A DNA stretch of 64,000 nucleotides from Microbacterium sp. VKM Ac-2870 (GTDB lineage Bacteria; Actinomycetota; Actinomycetes; Actinomycetales; Microbacteriaceae), in NCBI RefSeq assembly GCF_015350795.1, contig NZ_JADKSH010000003.1, forward strand, positions 620,001 through 684,000, written 5' to 3'. Positions 14,604-23,588 of this stretch are shown here, one piece after another (positions within the stretch are counted from its first letter, which is position 1; every line of letters starts with the position of its first letter). The notes under the pieces were generated by a model. The model was given only the letters and a program-made list of their open reading frames with translations. It ran no database searches and had not been told where the DNA came from. The translations under genes were made by a program, and so were the position numbers.

Positions 14604-16163
14604 ATGCCGCACACAGACGTTCCGGCGCGCTCGGGCGCCGTGCTGACGGCGTTGCTGCTGGCGGCGGCCGTCTGCAATCTGACCACGGGCGGTGCCACCG
14701 TGGCCCTGCCCGACATCGCGGCATCCTTCGACGCCTCGCAGACCACGCTCAACCTCGTCGCGCTCGGCACGGGGCTGGGCCTCGCGATGACCGTGCTCTA
14801 CGCGGGCGCGATCGGCGACCGCTACGGGCGAGTGCCGGTGCTGTGCATCGGCCTGGTCGGCCTGCTCGTGGCGGGCACGGCAGCCAGCGTCGCCCCGACC
14901 GTCGAGACGCTCATGGCGGCGCGGGTACTCACCGGGGTCGCCGCCGGGTTCGCGTTTCCGACGACACTCGCGCTGATCACCGCGCTCTGGGCCGAGGGGC
15001 CCGCCCGGGTGCGCGCGATTGCGCTGTGGACGGCGACCGGCGCCGTCGCGACGGTCGGCGGATCGGTGCTGTCGGGCGCGCTGGTCGTCGCGTTCGGCTG
15101 GCGCATCGCCCTGCTGCTGCCGGTGCCGATCGCCGTCGTCGCCCTACTGATCTCAGCCCGCGCCATCCCGCGCGGGGTGGCGGAGTCGGACGAGCAGGTC
15201 GACCACCTCGGCGGCATCCTGTCAGTCGTGGCGATCGCCGCCCTGGTGCTCGGTCTCGGCATCGTCTTCGCCCCCGGTGACACCGCGATGGGTCTCGCCC
15301 TGCTCGCGGCCGCGGCCGTCCTGCTGGCCGCCTTCGTCGTCCACCAACTGCGAGTCGACGCGCCGCTCTACGACCTCGGCGTCGCGCGGCGCCGACTGTT
15401 CTGGGTGCCGGCCGTGGCGGGCACCCTCGCCTTCGGCTCTCTCGTGGGCGCCATGTTCGTCGGTCAGCAGTACCTGCAGAACATCCTCGGCTACGACGCG
15501 CTTCAGGCCGGCGTCGCCCTCGTTCCGGCGGCCGTCGCGCTGTTGGTGTGCGCGCCGTTCGCCGCCCTGCTCGTCGCCCGCGGCGTCCGCGTCAGCATGA
15601 TCGTCGGCTACGTCCTGCTGATCGGCGCGTTCGCCACGATGATGGCCTGGAACGAAGCCACGGGCCCGGTCGTGGTCGCCCTCGCTTTCGCCCTGGTCGG
15701 CGGCGGCGCGTCGTTCGTGATGACCGCGGCATCCCGCTCGCTGACCAGCAGCACACCGGTGCGCAAGGCCGGCATGGCCTCGGCCACGAGCGACCTGCAG
15801 AGCGACCTCGGCGGCGCGGTGTTGCAGGCCCTGCTGGGCGCCGTGGTCGCCGGAGGATTCGCGCACGTGTTCGCCGGGCTCATCGCCGCCTCGCCCGAGG
15901 CCTCGTCGCTGTCCGACGAGGTGACGCGCGCTCTGCAGGCGTCGTTCGCCTCGGCCGCGCACGTCGCTGCAGACAACCCGCTCTACGCGGCGCAGATCCT
16001 CGAGGCCGCGCGACTGAGTTTCGTCGACGGCGCGTGGGCCGCCTACCTCGTGGGCGGCATCGCGCTGGTGCTCGGGCTCATCGTCGTCTCCGTCGGGCTG
16101 CCGGGCCCCGCCGCCGAACAGCAGCTGCGCGACCGCTACCGCGAGCAGGACGCCGCGCTCTGA
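14604..16163 (+). CDS. MFS transporter, DHA2-type drug exporter
   Basis: 519 residues with about 14 membrane helices, the DHA2 number. Motif A in loop 2-3 reads GAIGDRYGRVPVLCIG (about 73-88), motif C in helix 5 reads GAVATVGGSVLSGAL, and VALPDIAASFDASQTTLNLV near residue 32 is the family's entry motif. Such transporters export drugs or metabolites in exchange for protons. No regulator is next to it. An 18-bp tandem repeat starts over the stop codon (16150-16195). Confidence 0.88.
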   Translation: MPHTDVPARSGAVLTALLLAAAVCNLTTGGATVALPDIAASFDASQTTLNLVALGTGLGLAMTVLYAGAIGDRYGRVPVLCIGLVGLLVAGTAASVAPTVETLMAARVLTGVAAGFAFPTTLALITALWAEGPARVRAIALWTATGAVATVGGSVLSGALVVAFGWRIALLLPVPIAVVALLISARAIPRGVAESDEQVDHLGGILSVVAIAALVLGLGIVFAPGDTAMGLALLAAAAVLLAAFVVHQLRVDAPLYDLGVARRRLFWVPAVAGTLAFGSLVGAMFVGQQYLQNILGYDALQAGVALVPAAVALLVCAPFAALLVARGVRVSMIVGYVLLIGAFATMMAWNEATGPVVVALAFALVGGGASFVMTAASRSLTSSTPVRKAGMASATSDLQSDLGGAVLQALLGAVVAGGFAHVFAGLIAASPEASSLSDEVTRALQASFASAAHVAADNPLYAAQILEAARLSFVDGAWAAYLVGGIALVLGLIVVSVGLPGPAAEQQLRDRYREQDAAL

Positions 16164-16221
16164 CCTCGCCGCGCTCTGACCTCGCCGCGCTCTGAGAGCG
16201 GCGGGCCGGTAGCGTGACCGC

Positions 16222-17373
16222 ATGAGCACGCCCGCGGCATCCCTGCCCTTCGACGCCCGCCCGCTCATCGAGCCGGCCGACCGCGCCACCGTGCGCGCGT
16301 ACGTGCGGGCGCTACGCCAGAGCGGGCGGGCGCCCACTCCGAACGTCGGCTCGCGCATCCTGTTCGCCGTGCTCGCCGTCGTCGGCGTGCTGTTCGTCTT
16401 CGGGACGAGTGTCATCGGTGTGGTCGGCCGGCTGATCACGGGGGCCGACGGCGCCGGATTCTCGGTGTTCGCGATCGCACCCCTGCTGGTGTTCGTGGGC
16501 GTCGCCGGCGTGTTCGTGTGGGTGCTGGTGCGCACGCTCGGTTCCCGGTCGGGGGAGCGGTGGTGGCGGCTCGATCGATTCGCACGTGCCAACGCCATGG
16601 AGTGGTTTCCCTCCGTACCGAACCCTCGGCTGCCGGGCATGATCTTCGGCGTCGGCCACGGACGCGAGGCCACCGATGTCGTGCGCGGCGAGCGGCCCCG
16701 CTTCGTCGAGTTCGGCAACTACCTGTACCGCAGCGGTTCGGGAAAGAACGAGTCCACCCACACGTGGGGCTACGTCGCCGTGAAGCTGTCGACGCCCCTG
16801 CCCCATATCGTGCTGGATGCCGTCGGCAACAACGGCCTGTTCGGCTCGAACCTGCCCACGACGTTCGACAAAGCGCAACGGCTGAGCCTCGAGGGCGACT
16901 TCGACCGCTACTTCACGCTCTCCTGCCCGGCAGGTTACGAAGCGGATGCCCTCTATCTGTTCACCCCCGACATCATGGAGCGCTTCGTCGACCAGGCGGC
17001 GGCGCTCGACGTCGAGATCGTCGACGACTGGCTCTTCCTCTATTCGCCGCGCCAGGCGTCCACCCTCGACCCCGCGACATGGGCGTGGCTGTTCTCGGTG
17101 GTCGGCTCGCTGATCGACAAGTTCGCCCAGTGGGAGCGCTGGCGCGATGACCGGCTCGCGGCCACGGCTGCCACCGCGGCGGGCATGGCCGACGCGGCGG
17201 CGCTTCCGTTCGTGGCGCCCACCACGACGCTGCGCCCGCCGCCCGGCGTGGCTCCTCAGGGCCGGCGCCTGCGTCGCGGCATCCCGTGGGTCACTCTCAT
17301 CATCGTCGGCGGGTTCGTTGTCATGGTCGTCCTCGGCCAGCTCGGCGGCGTGCTGAGCGCGCTGCTGCGCTGA
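16222..17373 (+). CDS. Hypothetical membrane protein
   Basis: 383 residues. After about 45 cytoplasmic residues come two spans (ILFAVLAVVGVLFVFGTSVIGVV and FAIAPLLVFVGVAGVFVWVLV), then a soluble domain of about 210 residues (WFPSVPNPRLPGMIF, KNESTHTWGYVAVKLSTPLPHIVLD, then SLEGDFDRYFTLSCPAGYEADALYLFTPD). A Pro-rich linker and a third span near the C-terminus (WVTLIIVGGFVVMVVLGQL) end it. I recall similar uncharacterised proteins in Microbacteriaceae but no function. It is a stand-alone gene, 58 nt after the MFS stop, convergent with the next gene. Confidence 0.75.
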   Translation: MSTPAASLPFDARPLIEPADRATVRAYVRALRQSGRAPTPNVGSRILFAVLAVVGVLFVFGTSVIGVVGRLITGADGAGFSVFAIAPLLVFVGVAGVFVWVLVRTLGSRSGERWWRLDRFARANAMEWFPSVPNPRLPGMIFGVGHGREATDVVRGERPRFVEFGNYLYRSGSGKNESTHTWGYVAVKLSTPLPHIVLDAVGNNGLFGSNLPTTFDKAQRLSLEGDFDRYFTLSCPAGYEADALYLFTPDIMERFVDQAAALDVEIVDDWLFLYSPRQASTLDPATWAWLFSVVGSLIDKFAQWERWRDDRLAATAATAAGMADAAALPFVAPTTTLRPPPGVAPQGRRLRRGIPWVTLIIVGGFVVMVVLGQLGGVLSALLR

Positions 17374-17374
17374 A

Positions 17375-17773
17375 TCAGCTCTCGGCGAGCGGAGCGAAAA
17401 ACTCCACCGAGTTGCCGTCGGGGTCGCGCACGCTCGCGTAGCGCTGACCCCAGAAGGCGTCGAACGGCGCGACGTGACCGTCGTGTCCTGCGTCGACGAG
17501 CGCAGCATATGCGGCATCCACCTCGGCGGGGCTTTCGTGCGCGAACGCGAGAGCGATACGGTGGCCGCCGACGGCGGGCTCGTACCCGGGGTCGAAGGTG
17601 CGGATCGTCTCGATCGTGTCCCATGCCAGGGCGACGCCGCCATCGAGGACGGCGTCGACGTGAGGCGCATCGTCCTGCCCCTCGGCGATCGGCACACCCA
17701 CCGCGCGGTAGAAGGCGAGGGATGCCGCCATGTCGCGCGTGACGATGCCGATGAAGCCCAGTGTGAGTGTCAT
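17375..17773 (-). CDS. VOC-family (glyoxalase superfamily) protein
   Basis: 132 residues, one VOC module: LGFIGIVTRDMAASLAFYRAVGVPIAEG at the start and GQRYASVRDPDGNSVEFFAPL at the end, where the Glu of VEFF is the usual metal ligand. It is a small cytoplasmic protein of unknown substrate. It stops 1 nt after the convergent hypothetical gene and starts 42 nt from the end of the oligopeptide ABC operon, probably as its own unit. Confidence 0.85.
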   Translation of the reverse strand: MTLTLGFIGIVTRDMAASLAFYRAVGVPIAEGQDDAPHVDAVLDGGVALAWDTIETIRTFDPGYEPAVGGHRIALAFAHESPAEVDAAYAALVDAGHDGHVAPFDAFWGQRYASVRDPDGNSVEFFAPLAES

Positions 17774-17815
17774 GGCGTCAGGCTACGCCGAGCCCCCGAC
17801 GCCGAGAGCTCCGAC

Positions 17816-19474
17816 TCAGCCGCGCGCGGCGCGCCAGGCCTGGCGCCGGGCGGCCTGCTCAGCGGGGTCGGGCACCGGCAGCGACGCGATGAGCGTGCGC
17901 GTGTAGTCGTCCTGCGGGTCGCCGAGCACCTGCGCGGTGGGCCCGGTCTCGGCGATCGTGCCCTTGTGCAGCACGACCACGCGATGCGCCAACATGTCGA
18001 CGACAGCCAGATCGTGAGTAATGAAGAGGGTGGCGAAGCCGAAGCGCTCTTGCAGCTCACCGAACAGCTCGAGCACCCGAGCCTGCACCGACACGTCGAG
18101 CGCACTGGTCGGCTCGTCGGCGATGAGCAGCTGGGGATTGAGCGCCAGGCCGCGCGCGAGCGAGGCGCGTTGACGCTGACCACCCGACAGCTCGTGCGGG
18201 AATCGGTCGCCGAACGCCTTGGGCAACTGCACCGCCTCGAGCAGTTCGTCGACGCGGTCGCGGGCATCCTCCGCATTGCGTGCGCCGCCGTGCACGATCA
18301 GCGGCTCGGCGACGTTCTGCGCGATGGTCAGCAGCGGGTTGAAGCTGGTGGCCGGGTCTTGGAAGACGAAGCCCAGATCCTTGCGGTGCGGCCGGAACTG
18401 CCGTTCCTTGACCCCGTTCATCTCGACTCCGAGCACCCGCAGTGAGCCGCCGGTGACGGGGGTGAGCCCTGCGATGGCGCGGCCGATCGTGGTCTTTCCC
18501 GACCCGCTCTCACCGACGAGGCCGACGACCTCGCCCGGCGCGATCGAGAAGCTCACGCGATCGACGGCGCGGAACCCGGCACGACGCAACCGTCCGGCGT
18601 ATTCGATGACCAGATCGGATGCCGCGACCACAGGCGTCGCTGTGGCCGCCCCCGCCGGCGGTTGCCGATCGACGATCTCCAACCGCGGCACCGCGGCCAG
18701 CAGGCGCTTGGTGTAGTCGTTCTGCGGATGCGCGAACAGCTCAGCGACGGGTGCCGTCTCGACGACCTCACCGTTGAGCATGACGGCGACGCGGTCGGCG
18801 AGGTCGGCGACGACACCCATGTTGTGGGTGATCAGCACGATCGCCGTGCCGTCCTCGTCACGCAGCCGCCGCAGCAGGTCGAGGATCTCGGCCTGCACGG
18901 TGACGTCGAGCGCGGTGGTCGGCTCGTCGGCGATGATCACGGTCGGATCGAGCGCGAGCGCCGTCGCGATGACGATGCGCTGCTTCTGCCCGCCGGAGAA
19001 CTGGTGCGGATAGTCGTCGACGCGACGCTCGGGCTCGGGGATGCCGACCCGTCTCAGCATCTCGATCGCGCGCTCACGGGCCTGCTTCTTCGTGTACGTG
19101 CCGTGCGCGCGCAGGCCCTCGGCGAGCTGCCAACCGACGGTGAAGACGGGGTTCAGCGCCGTCGACGGCTCCTGGAAGATCATCGCGGCCTTGGTGCCCC
19201 GCACGCGCCGGAGCGCTTCGCGGTCGAGGCCGACGACATCGGTGCCGTCGAGCACGACCGCCCCCTGGGTGAGCGCCGTCTCGGGCAGCAGGCCCAGGAT
19301 GGTGCGTGCCGTGACGGTCTTGCCGCTGCCCGACTCACCGACGATGGCGAGGACTTCGCCCGGGCCGACGTCGAGGCTCACGTCGCGGACGGCGTGCACG
19401 TCGCCGCCGTCGGTCGCGAAGGTGACGTCGAGGTTGCGGATGTCGACGACGGGCTGGTCGGATGCCGAGGCCAT
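17816..19474 (-). CDS. Oligopeptide ABC transporter, fused double ATPase
   Basis: About 552 residues: two complete ABC ATPase halves in one chain (DppD- plus DppF-like). The first has GESGSGKT, QFSGGQKQRI and a VIIADEPTTALD Walker B; the second has GESGSGKT, ELSGGQRQRA and LLIADEPTSALD, with switch histidines THNMGV and THDLAV. It powers uptake of peptides with the two permeases upstream. ATG 19474 (TGATG, sharing one base with the permease stop) has gagagg 7 nt away; GTG 19477 is an alternative. It is the last gene of a four-gene operon. Confidence 0.95.
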   Translation of the reverse strand: MASASDQPVVDIRNLDVTFATDGGDVHAVRDVSLDVGPGEVLAIVGESGSGKTVTARTILGLLPETALTQGAVVLDGTDVVGLDREALRRVRGTKAAMIFQEPSTALNPVFTVGWQLAEGLRAHGTYTKKQARERAIEMLRRVGIPEPERRVDDYPHQFSGGQKQRIVIATALALDPTVIIADEPTTALDVTVQAEILDLLRRLRDEDGTAIVLITHNMGVVADLADRVAVMLNGEVVETAPVAELFAHPQNDYTKRLLAAVPRLEIVDRQPPAGAATATPVVAASDLVIEYAGRLRRAGFRAVDRVSFSIAPGEVVGLVGESGSGKTTIGRAIAGLTPVTGGSLRVLGVEMNGVKERQFRPHRKDLGFVFQDPATSFNPLLTIAQNVAEPLIVHGGARNAEDARDRVDELLEAVQLPKAFGDRFPHELSGGQRQRASLARGLALNPQLLIADEPTSALDVSVQARVLELFGELQERFGFATLFITHDLAVVDMLAHRVVVLHKGTIAETGPTAQVLGDPQDDYTRTLIASLPVPDPAEQAARRQAWRAARG

Positions 19475-20478
19475 CACTCCACCTCTCCCATGAACTCACG
19501 CGACGCGGGCTGCGTGGCGGCAACCGCATCGGCCGGTGTCTGCGGCCGCGCCGCTGCTCCTGCGCGGCGGCGGGCACGCAGTCGCGGGTCGGCCAGATCG
19601 TTGAGGCTCTCACCGATGAGGGTGATGCCGAGCACCGTCCACACGATCGCGATGCCCGGCGGGATCGCCGTCCACCAGATGCCGGCGGCGACGTCGCTGA
19701 TCGACTTGTTGAGGTCGTAGCCCCATTCCGCCGCCTGCGTCGGCTCGATGCCGAACCCGAGGAAGCCGAGGGCGGCGAGCGTGGAAATCGCCTCCGACGC
19801 GTTGAGCGTGACGATCAGCGGCAGGGTGCGGGTCGAGTTGCGCAGCACGTGGCGGAACATGATGCGCGGCGTGGAGGCGCCGATCACCTTGGCCGACTCG
19901 ACGAAGGCCTCGGACTTGATGCGCACCACCTCGGCACGCACCACACGGAAGTACTGCGGGATGAAGACGACGGTGATCGAGCCCGCCGCCGCGAAGATGC
20001 CCGGCCACAGCCCCGACTGCCCGCGGCTGACCGCGATGGCCACGACGATCGCCAACAGCAGGGTGGGGAAGGCGTAGACCGCGTCGGCGACGACGACGAG
20101 CGCGCGGTCGACCCAGCCGCCCAGATAGCCCGACAGCAGACCGAGCAGGATGCCGAGGAACACCGACATCACGATCGCGACGATGACGACGTACAGCGCG
20201 GTCTGTGCACCCCAGATGACACGCGAGAGCACGTCGTAGCCGCCGACCGTCGTGCCGAGCAGATGCTCGGCACTGGGCGGCTGCTGCGCACCGAAGTTTC
20301 CGGCCGGCCCGCTCAGCTGGGCGTAGCCGTAGGGGGCGATGAGCGGCGCGAGGATCGCGCACAGCACGAAGATGCCGGTCAGCACGAGGCCGGCGACGAG
20401 CATGCCGCGCTGCAGGCCGACGCTCTGGCGCAGTTGATGGACGACCGGCATCCGGTCGATGAGACGAGGCTTGGTCAT
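19474..20478 (-). CDS. Oligopeptide ABC transporter permease (DppC-like)
   Basis: 334 residues. A cytoplasmic start leads into a first span (GMLVAGLVLTGIFVLCAILAPLIAPYG), then the LLGTTVGGYDVLSRVIWGAQTAL segment typical of DppC/OppC, and the permease core with the EAA loop ESAKVIGASTPRIMFRHVLRN that docks the ATPase. The C-terminal tail of about 40 residues is Arg/Ala-rich. ATG 20478 is chosen where family similarity begins. It is 14 nt from the partner permease. Confidence 0.94.
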   Translation of the reverse strand: MTKPRLIDRMPVVHQLRQSVGLQRGMLVAGLVLTGIFVLCAILAPLIAPYGYAQLSGPAGNFGAQQPPSAEHLLGTTVGGYDVLSRVIWGAQTALYVVIVAIVMSVFLGILLGLLSGYLGGWVDRALVVVADAVYAFPTLLLAIVVAIAVSRGQSGLWPGIFAAAGSITVVFIPQYFRVVRAEVVRIKSEAFVESAKVIGASTPRIMFRHVLRNSTRTLPLIVTLNASEAISTLAALGFLGFGIEPTQAAEWGYDLNKSISDVAAGIWWTAIPPGIAIVWTVLGITLIGESLNDLADPRLRARRRAGAAARPQTPADAVAATQPASREFMGEVE

Positions 20479-20492
20479 ATCCGCATCCGCTC

Positions 20493-21584
20493 TCAGTACC
20501 GGACCCGCGGGTCGATGAGCGCCGCGATGATGTCGACGGCGAAGTTCGTCAGGGCGACGATGATCGCGATCATGGCGACGATGCCCTGAACGGCCACGAA
20601 GTCGCGCGACGAGAGGTACGCGGCCAGCTGGAAGCCGAGGCCCTTCCACTCGAAGGTCGTCTCGGTGAGCACGGCGCCGCCGAGCATGAGGGCGATCTGC
20701 AGGCCGATCACGGTGATGATCGGGATGAGCGCCGGCTTGTACGCGTGCGTACGCACCAGTCGGCGCTCGCGCACGCCGCGGGAGCGGGCCGCGTCGATGT
20801 ACGGCATGTTGTAGGTGCCGATGACGTTCGTGCGCACCAGACGCAGGAAGATGCCGGCGGTGAGCAGACCGAGGGTGAGGGCGGGCAGCACCGCGTGCAG
20901 CAGGACATCCTGCACATAGGCCGGGTTGCCGGAGGCGATCGCGTCGATCAGGTAGATGCCGGTGCCGCCGTTGCGGCCGATCGCCAGTTCGGTGCGCACA
21001 CCGGCGCGGCCCGATACCGGCAGCCAGCCGAGCCACACCCCGAAGATGAGCTTGGCGACGAGGCCCGCGAAGAAGACGGGAGTCGCGTAGAAAAGGATGG
21101 CGCTCACGCGCAGCACGGCGTCGGGCCAGCGGTCGCGCAGTGCCGCCGCCACCATTCCGAGCGGGATGCCGACGAGGAAGGCGACAACGAGCGAGTAGAG
21201 CACGAGCTCGAGTGTCGCGGTGCCATACGAGGCGATCACCTGCACGACGGGCTGGTTGTCGGTGATGGTGGTGCCGAAATCGAACGTGAAGATGCGGCCG
21301 AGGTACTCGACGTACTGCACGAGGATCGGACGGTCATAGCCCGCTTCGTGAATGCGCTCGGCCAGCTGATCGGCGGGCAGACGTCCGCCGAGGGCCGCCG
21401 TGATGGGGTCGCCCGTGAGGCGGATGAGGAAGAAGACCAGTGTCACCAGGATGAGCACGGTCGGGAAGATCAGCAGGAACCGGATCAGGATGTACCTGCC
21501 GAGCGCGGAACCGGACCCGGTCTTGCGAACCTCGAGCGCGGGAGGCGGCTCGGCGATGGAGGATGCCGCGACGGTGCTGGTCAT
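20493..21584 (-). CDS. Oligopeptide ABC transporter permease (DppB-like)
   Basis: 363 residues. The DppB/OppB pattern is clear: YILIRFLLIFPTVLILVTLVFFLIRLTGDP near 30-60, GLDRPILVQY-type (here GYDRPILVQYVEYLGRIFTFDFGTTI), and the EAA loop DAARSRGVRERRLVRTHAYKPALIPI. About 30 extra N-terminal residues are Ala/Pro-rich. It follows the solute-binding protein gene after a 117-nt gap containing a long inverted repeat, which may lower expression of the permeases relative to the binding protein. Confidence 0.94.
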   Translation of the reverse strand: MTSTVAASSIAEPPPALEVRKTGSGSALGRYILIRFLLIFPTVLILVTLVFFLIRLTGDPITAALGGRLPADQLAERIHEAGYDRPILVQYVEYLGRIFTFDFGTTITDNQPVVQVIASYGTATLELVLYSLVVAFLVGIPLGMVAAALRDRWPDAVLRVSAILFYATPVFFAGLVAKLIFGVWLGWLPVSGRAGVRTELAIGRNGGTGIYLIDAIASGNPAYVQDVLLHAVLPALTLGLLTAGIFLRLVRTNVIGTYNMPYIDAARSRGVRERRLVRTHAYKPALIPIITVIGLQIALMLGGAVLTETTFEWKGLGFQLAAYLSSRDFVAVQGIVAMIAIIVALTNFAVDIIAALIDPRVRY

Positions 21585-21604
21585 GGATGCCTACTCTACG
21601 GACG

Positions 21605-21694
21605 GCGGGCGTTTCGACTCGCTGCGCTCGCTCGACGACCGGGAGCGTGTCCCGGTCGTCGAGCGAGGCGCGAAGCGTCGAGCCGAAACGCCCG
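21605..21694. repeat. Long imperfect inverted repeat, Microbacterium-type intergenic element
   Basis: The outer arms CGGGCGTTTCG and CGAAACGCCCG flank inner arms of 20 nt around CTCGACGACCGGGA/TCCCGGTCGTCGAG, with a 5-nt loop and a small bulge. The GTTTCGA-CTCGCTCGACGACCG theme recurs between genes in Microbacterium genomes as far as I recall. It sits between the binding-protein and permease genes and may stabilise upstream mRNA. Confidence 0.7.
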
Positions 21695-21701
21695 CAGAGG
21701 G

Positions 21702-23348
21702 TTACTTCGTGATTGGTGCGAAGCGGAGCTTGAACGACGCGTCGAGGGTGACACCCTTGACGTCCGCCCCGGTCACCGCGACCTGAGCGCCCTGCAGCAG
21801 CGGGACGGTGGACAGGTCCTTGGCGACGAGCTCCTGGATCTGCTCGATGTCGGAGGTGCGCTTCGCGGCATCCGGCTCGACGGCCTGCTGGAGGATCAGG
21901 TTGTTGACCTCCGCGTTGACGTAGTGGTTGCCCAGGAAGTTCTTCTCCAGGAAGAACGGCGTCAGGTAGTTGTCGGCGTCGGAGTAGTCCGGGAACCAGC
22001 CGAGCTGGTAGGCGGGGTAGACGTCAGTGGTGCGGTCCTTGGAGTACTGCACCCATTCGGTCGACTGGAGGTTGACGGTGAACAGGCCGTCCTTCTCGAG
22101 CTGCTGCTTGACCAGCGCGTACTCGTCACCCGACGACGGTCCGTAGTGATCCGGGCTGTACTGCAGGTTGAGCGTGACGGGGGTCGCGACGCCGGCCGCC
22201 GCGAGGGCCGCCTTGGCCTTGTCGGCGCTCGGACCACCGCTGCCGTCGCCGTAGAGGCCCTTCAGCGCGTCGGTCGCACCCGCGAAGCCGGCGGGGACGT
22301 AGGAGTACAGCGGGGTGTAGGTGCCCTTGTAGACCTGGTCGGAGATCGTCTGGCGGTCGACGAGGTCGGCCACGGCCTGACGGACGGCGAGCGCCTTGGC
22401 CGGGTCGGCCTCGGCGGTCGTCGCACCGAACGGCTGCGTGTTGAAGTTGAACACGATGTAACGGATCTCGCCGCCGGGACCTTCGACGACCTTGACCTTG
22501 TCGTTGCCCTTCAGGTCGGCCACGTCGGTGGACGAGAGGCTCCGGTACGCCACGTCGACGTCACCCTGCTGAACGGCCAGCTTGAGGTTCGACGACTCGG
22601 CGAAGTAGCTGAGGATGACGCCCGCGTTGGCGGCGGCCGGGAGCAGACCCTTGTAGTTCTTGTTGGGCGTGAACTCGACCGTCTTGTTGAAGTCCCACTT
22701 GGTGACCGCGTAGGGACCACCGAAGGCGTCGGCCTTCACGATGTCCTGATCGGGCGTGACCGCGTCGGGGGAGAAGACCTCTTCGTCGACGATGGCGCCG
22801 GGGAAGGAGGTCAGAATGAAGGGGAAGACCTGGTCGTTGTCCGTCTTCAGCTTGAACACGACCGTGGTCGCGTCGGGCGTCGAGACGCTGTCGAGGTTGT
22901 AGAGCAGGCTCGATGCGCCATTGGGGTCGGCGATCTTCACGTTGCGGTCGAACGAGAACTTCACGTCCGAGGAGGTGAGGTCGTGGCCGTTGGCCCACTT
23001 CAGACCCGCCGGCAGCTTCACCGTGTATTCGTTGGGCGACGTGAACTCCGCCGACTCGGCGAGGTCGGGAACCACCTTGTTGGAGTTGTAGTCCGTGTTG
23101 ACCAGGTACGGGAAGACCTGCGTCTGAACGGCGAGCGAGCCGTTGTCGTACGATCCAGCCGGGTCGAGCGTGGTGACCTTGTCGGTCGTGCCGACGATGA
23201 CGGGTCCGCCCGAGGCGCCGTCGGTCGACCCGCCGGTGGAACCCCCGCCGGCGCAGCCGGCCAGGAGCAACGCGGAGACGGCGAGCGCCCCGGCGACCAG
23301 GCCGACGCGGCCTCGGGGGGAGCCCCCGGAAGTGAAGTGCAGTGCCAT
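21702..23348 (-). CDS. Oligopeptide ABC transporter solute-binding lipoprotein
   Basis: 548 residues of the SBP_bac_5 family. The signal sequence ends in lipobox LLAGC (Cys about residue 32), followed by a Gly/Ser linker, so the mature protein is lipid-anchored outside the membrane. Family motifs include GTTDKVTTLDPAGSYDNGS, KLPAGLKWANGHDLTSSDVKFSFDRN and the C-terminal VPLLQGAQVAVTG. It captures peptides for the DppB/DppC-like permeases downstream. ATG 23348 has gaggtag 8 nt upstream. Confidence 0.95.
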   Translation of the reverse strand: MALHFTSGGSPRGRVGLVAGALAVSALLLAGCAGGGSTGGSTDGASGGPVIVGTTDKVTTLDPAGSYDNGSLAVQTQVFPYLVNTDYNSNKVVPDLAESAEFTSPNEYTVKLPAGLKWANGHDLTSSDVKFSFDRNVKIADPNGASSLLYNLDSVSTPDATTVVFKLKTDNDQVFPFILTSFPGAIVDEEVFSPDAVTPDQDIVKADAFGGPYAVTKWDFNKTVEFTPNKNYKGLLPAAANAGVILSYFAESSNLKLAVQQGDVDVAYRSLSSTDVADLKGNDKVKVVEGPGGEIRYIVFNFNTQPFGATTAEADPAKALAVRQAVADLVDRQTISDQVYKGTYTPLYSYVPAGFAGATDALKGLYGDGSGGPSADKAKAALAAAGVATPVTLNLQYSPDHYGPSSGDEYALVKQQLEKDGLFTVNLQSTEWVQYSKDRTTDVYPAYQLGWFPDYSDADNYLTPFFLEKNFLGNHYVNAEVNNLILQQAVEPDAAKRTSDIEQIQELVAKDLSTVPLLQGAQVAVTGADVKGVTLDASFKLRFAPITK

Positions 23349-23514
23349 GTGTACTACCTCTACTGTGTGTCGGTCGGCCCCACCGGGAAGGCGGGGCCCA
23401 AGCCGCTATCTTGTCGCGGGCGCAACGGATCTGCCGCCCCATCGCGTCTTTTGTAACGAGAATGAAACCCGGGGCCACCGATCACGACGCCCAGTTTCCG
23501 GTGCACGGAGAGTA

Positions 23515-23530
23515 CGTGACGAATGTCACG
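23515..23530 (+). promoter_or_regulatory. CGTGAC-N4-GTCACG operator candidate
   Basis: A perfect 6-4-6 inverted repeat 59 nt upstream of the ABC-2 exporter ATPase. An additional TCGTGAC half-site follows at 23537-23543. The position suits autoregulation by the response regulator encoded in the same operon; this is inference. Confidence 0.45.
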
Positions 23531-23588
23531 GGACAGTCGTGACGCCCGTGAGCGGCATCGACACGCCCGCCCCGGCAGAGTCGATGTC

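Noticed and set aside
16150..16195. 18-bp tandem repeat (cgccgcgctctgacctcg) after the MFS gene
   Set aside because: Only about 2.5 copies; probably a local slippage duplication over the stop codon without function.
20745..23456. Open frame of 903 codons on the + strand opposite the peptide ABC operon
   Set aside because: Antisense shadow of clearly identified permease and binding-protein genes; Arg/Gly/Val-rich composition without motifs.
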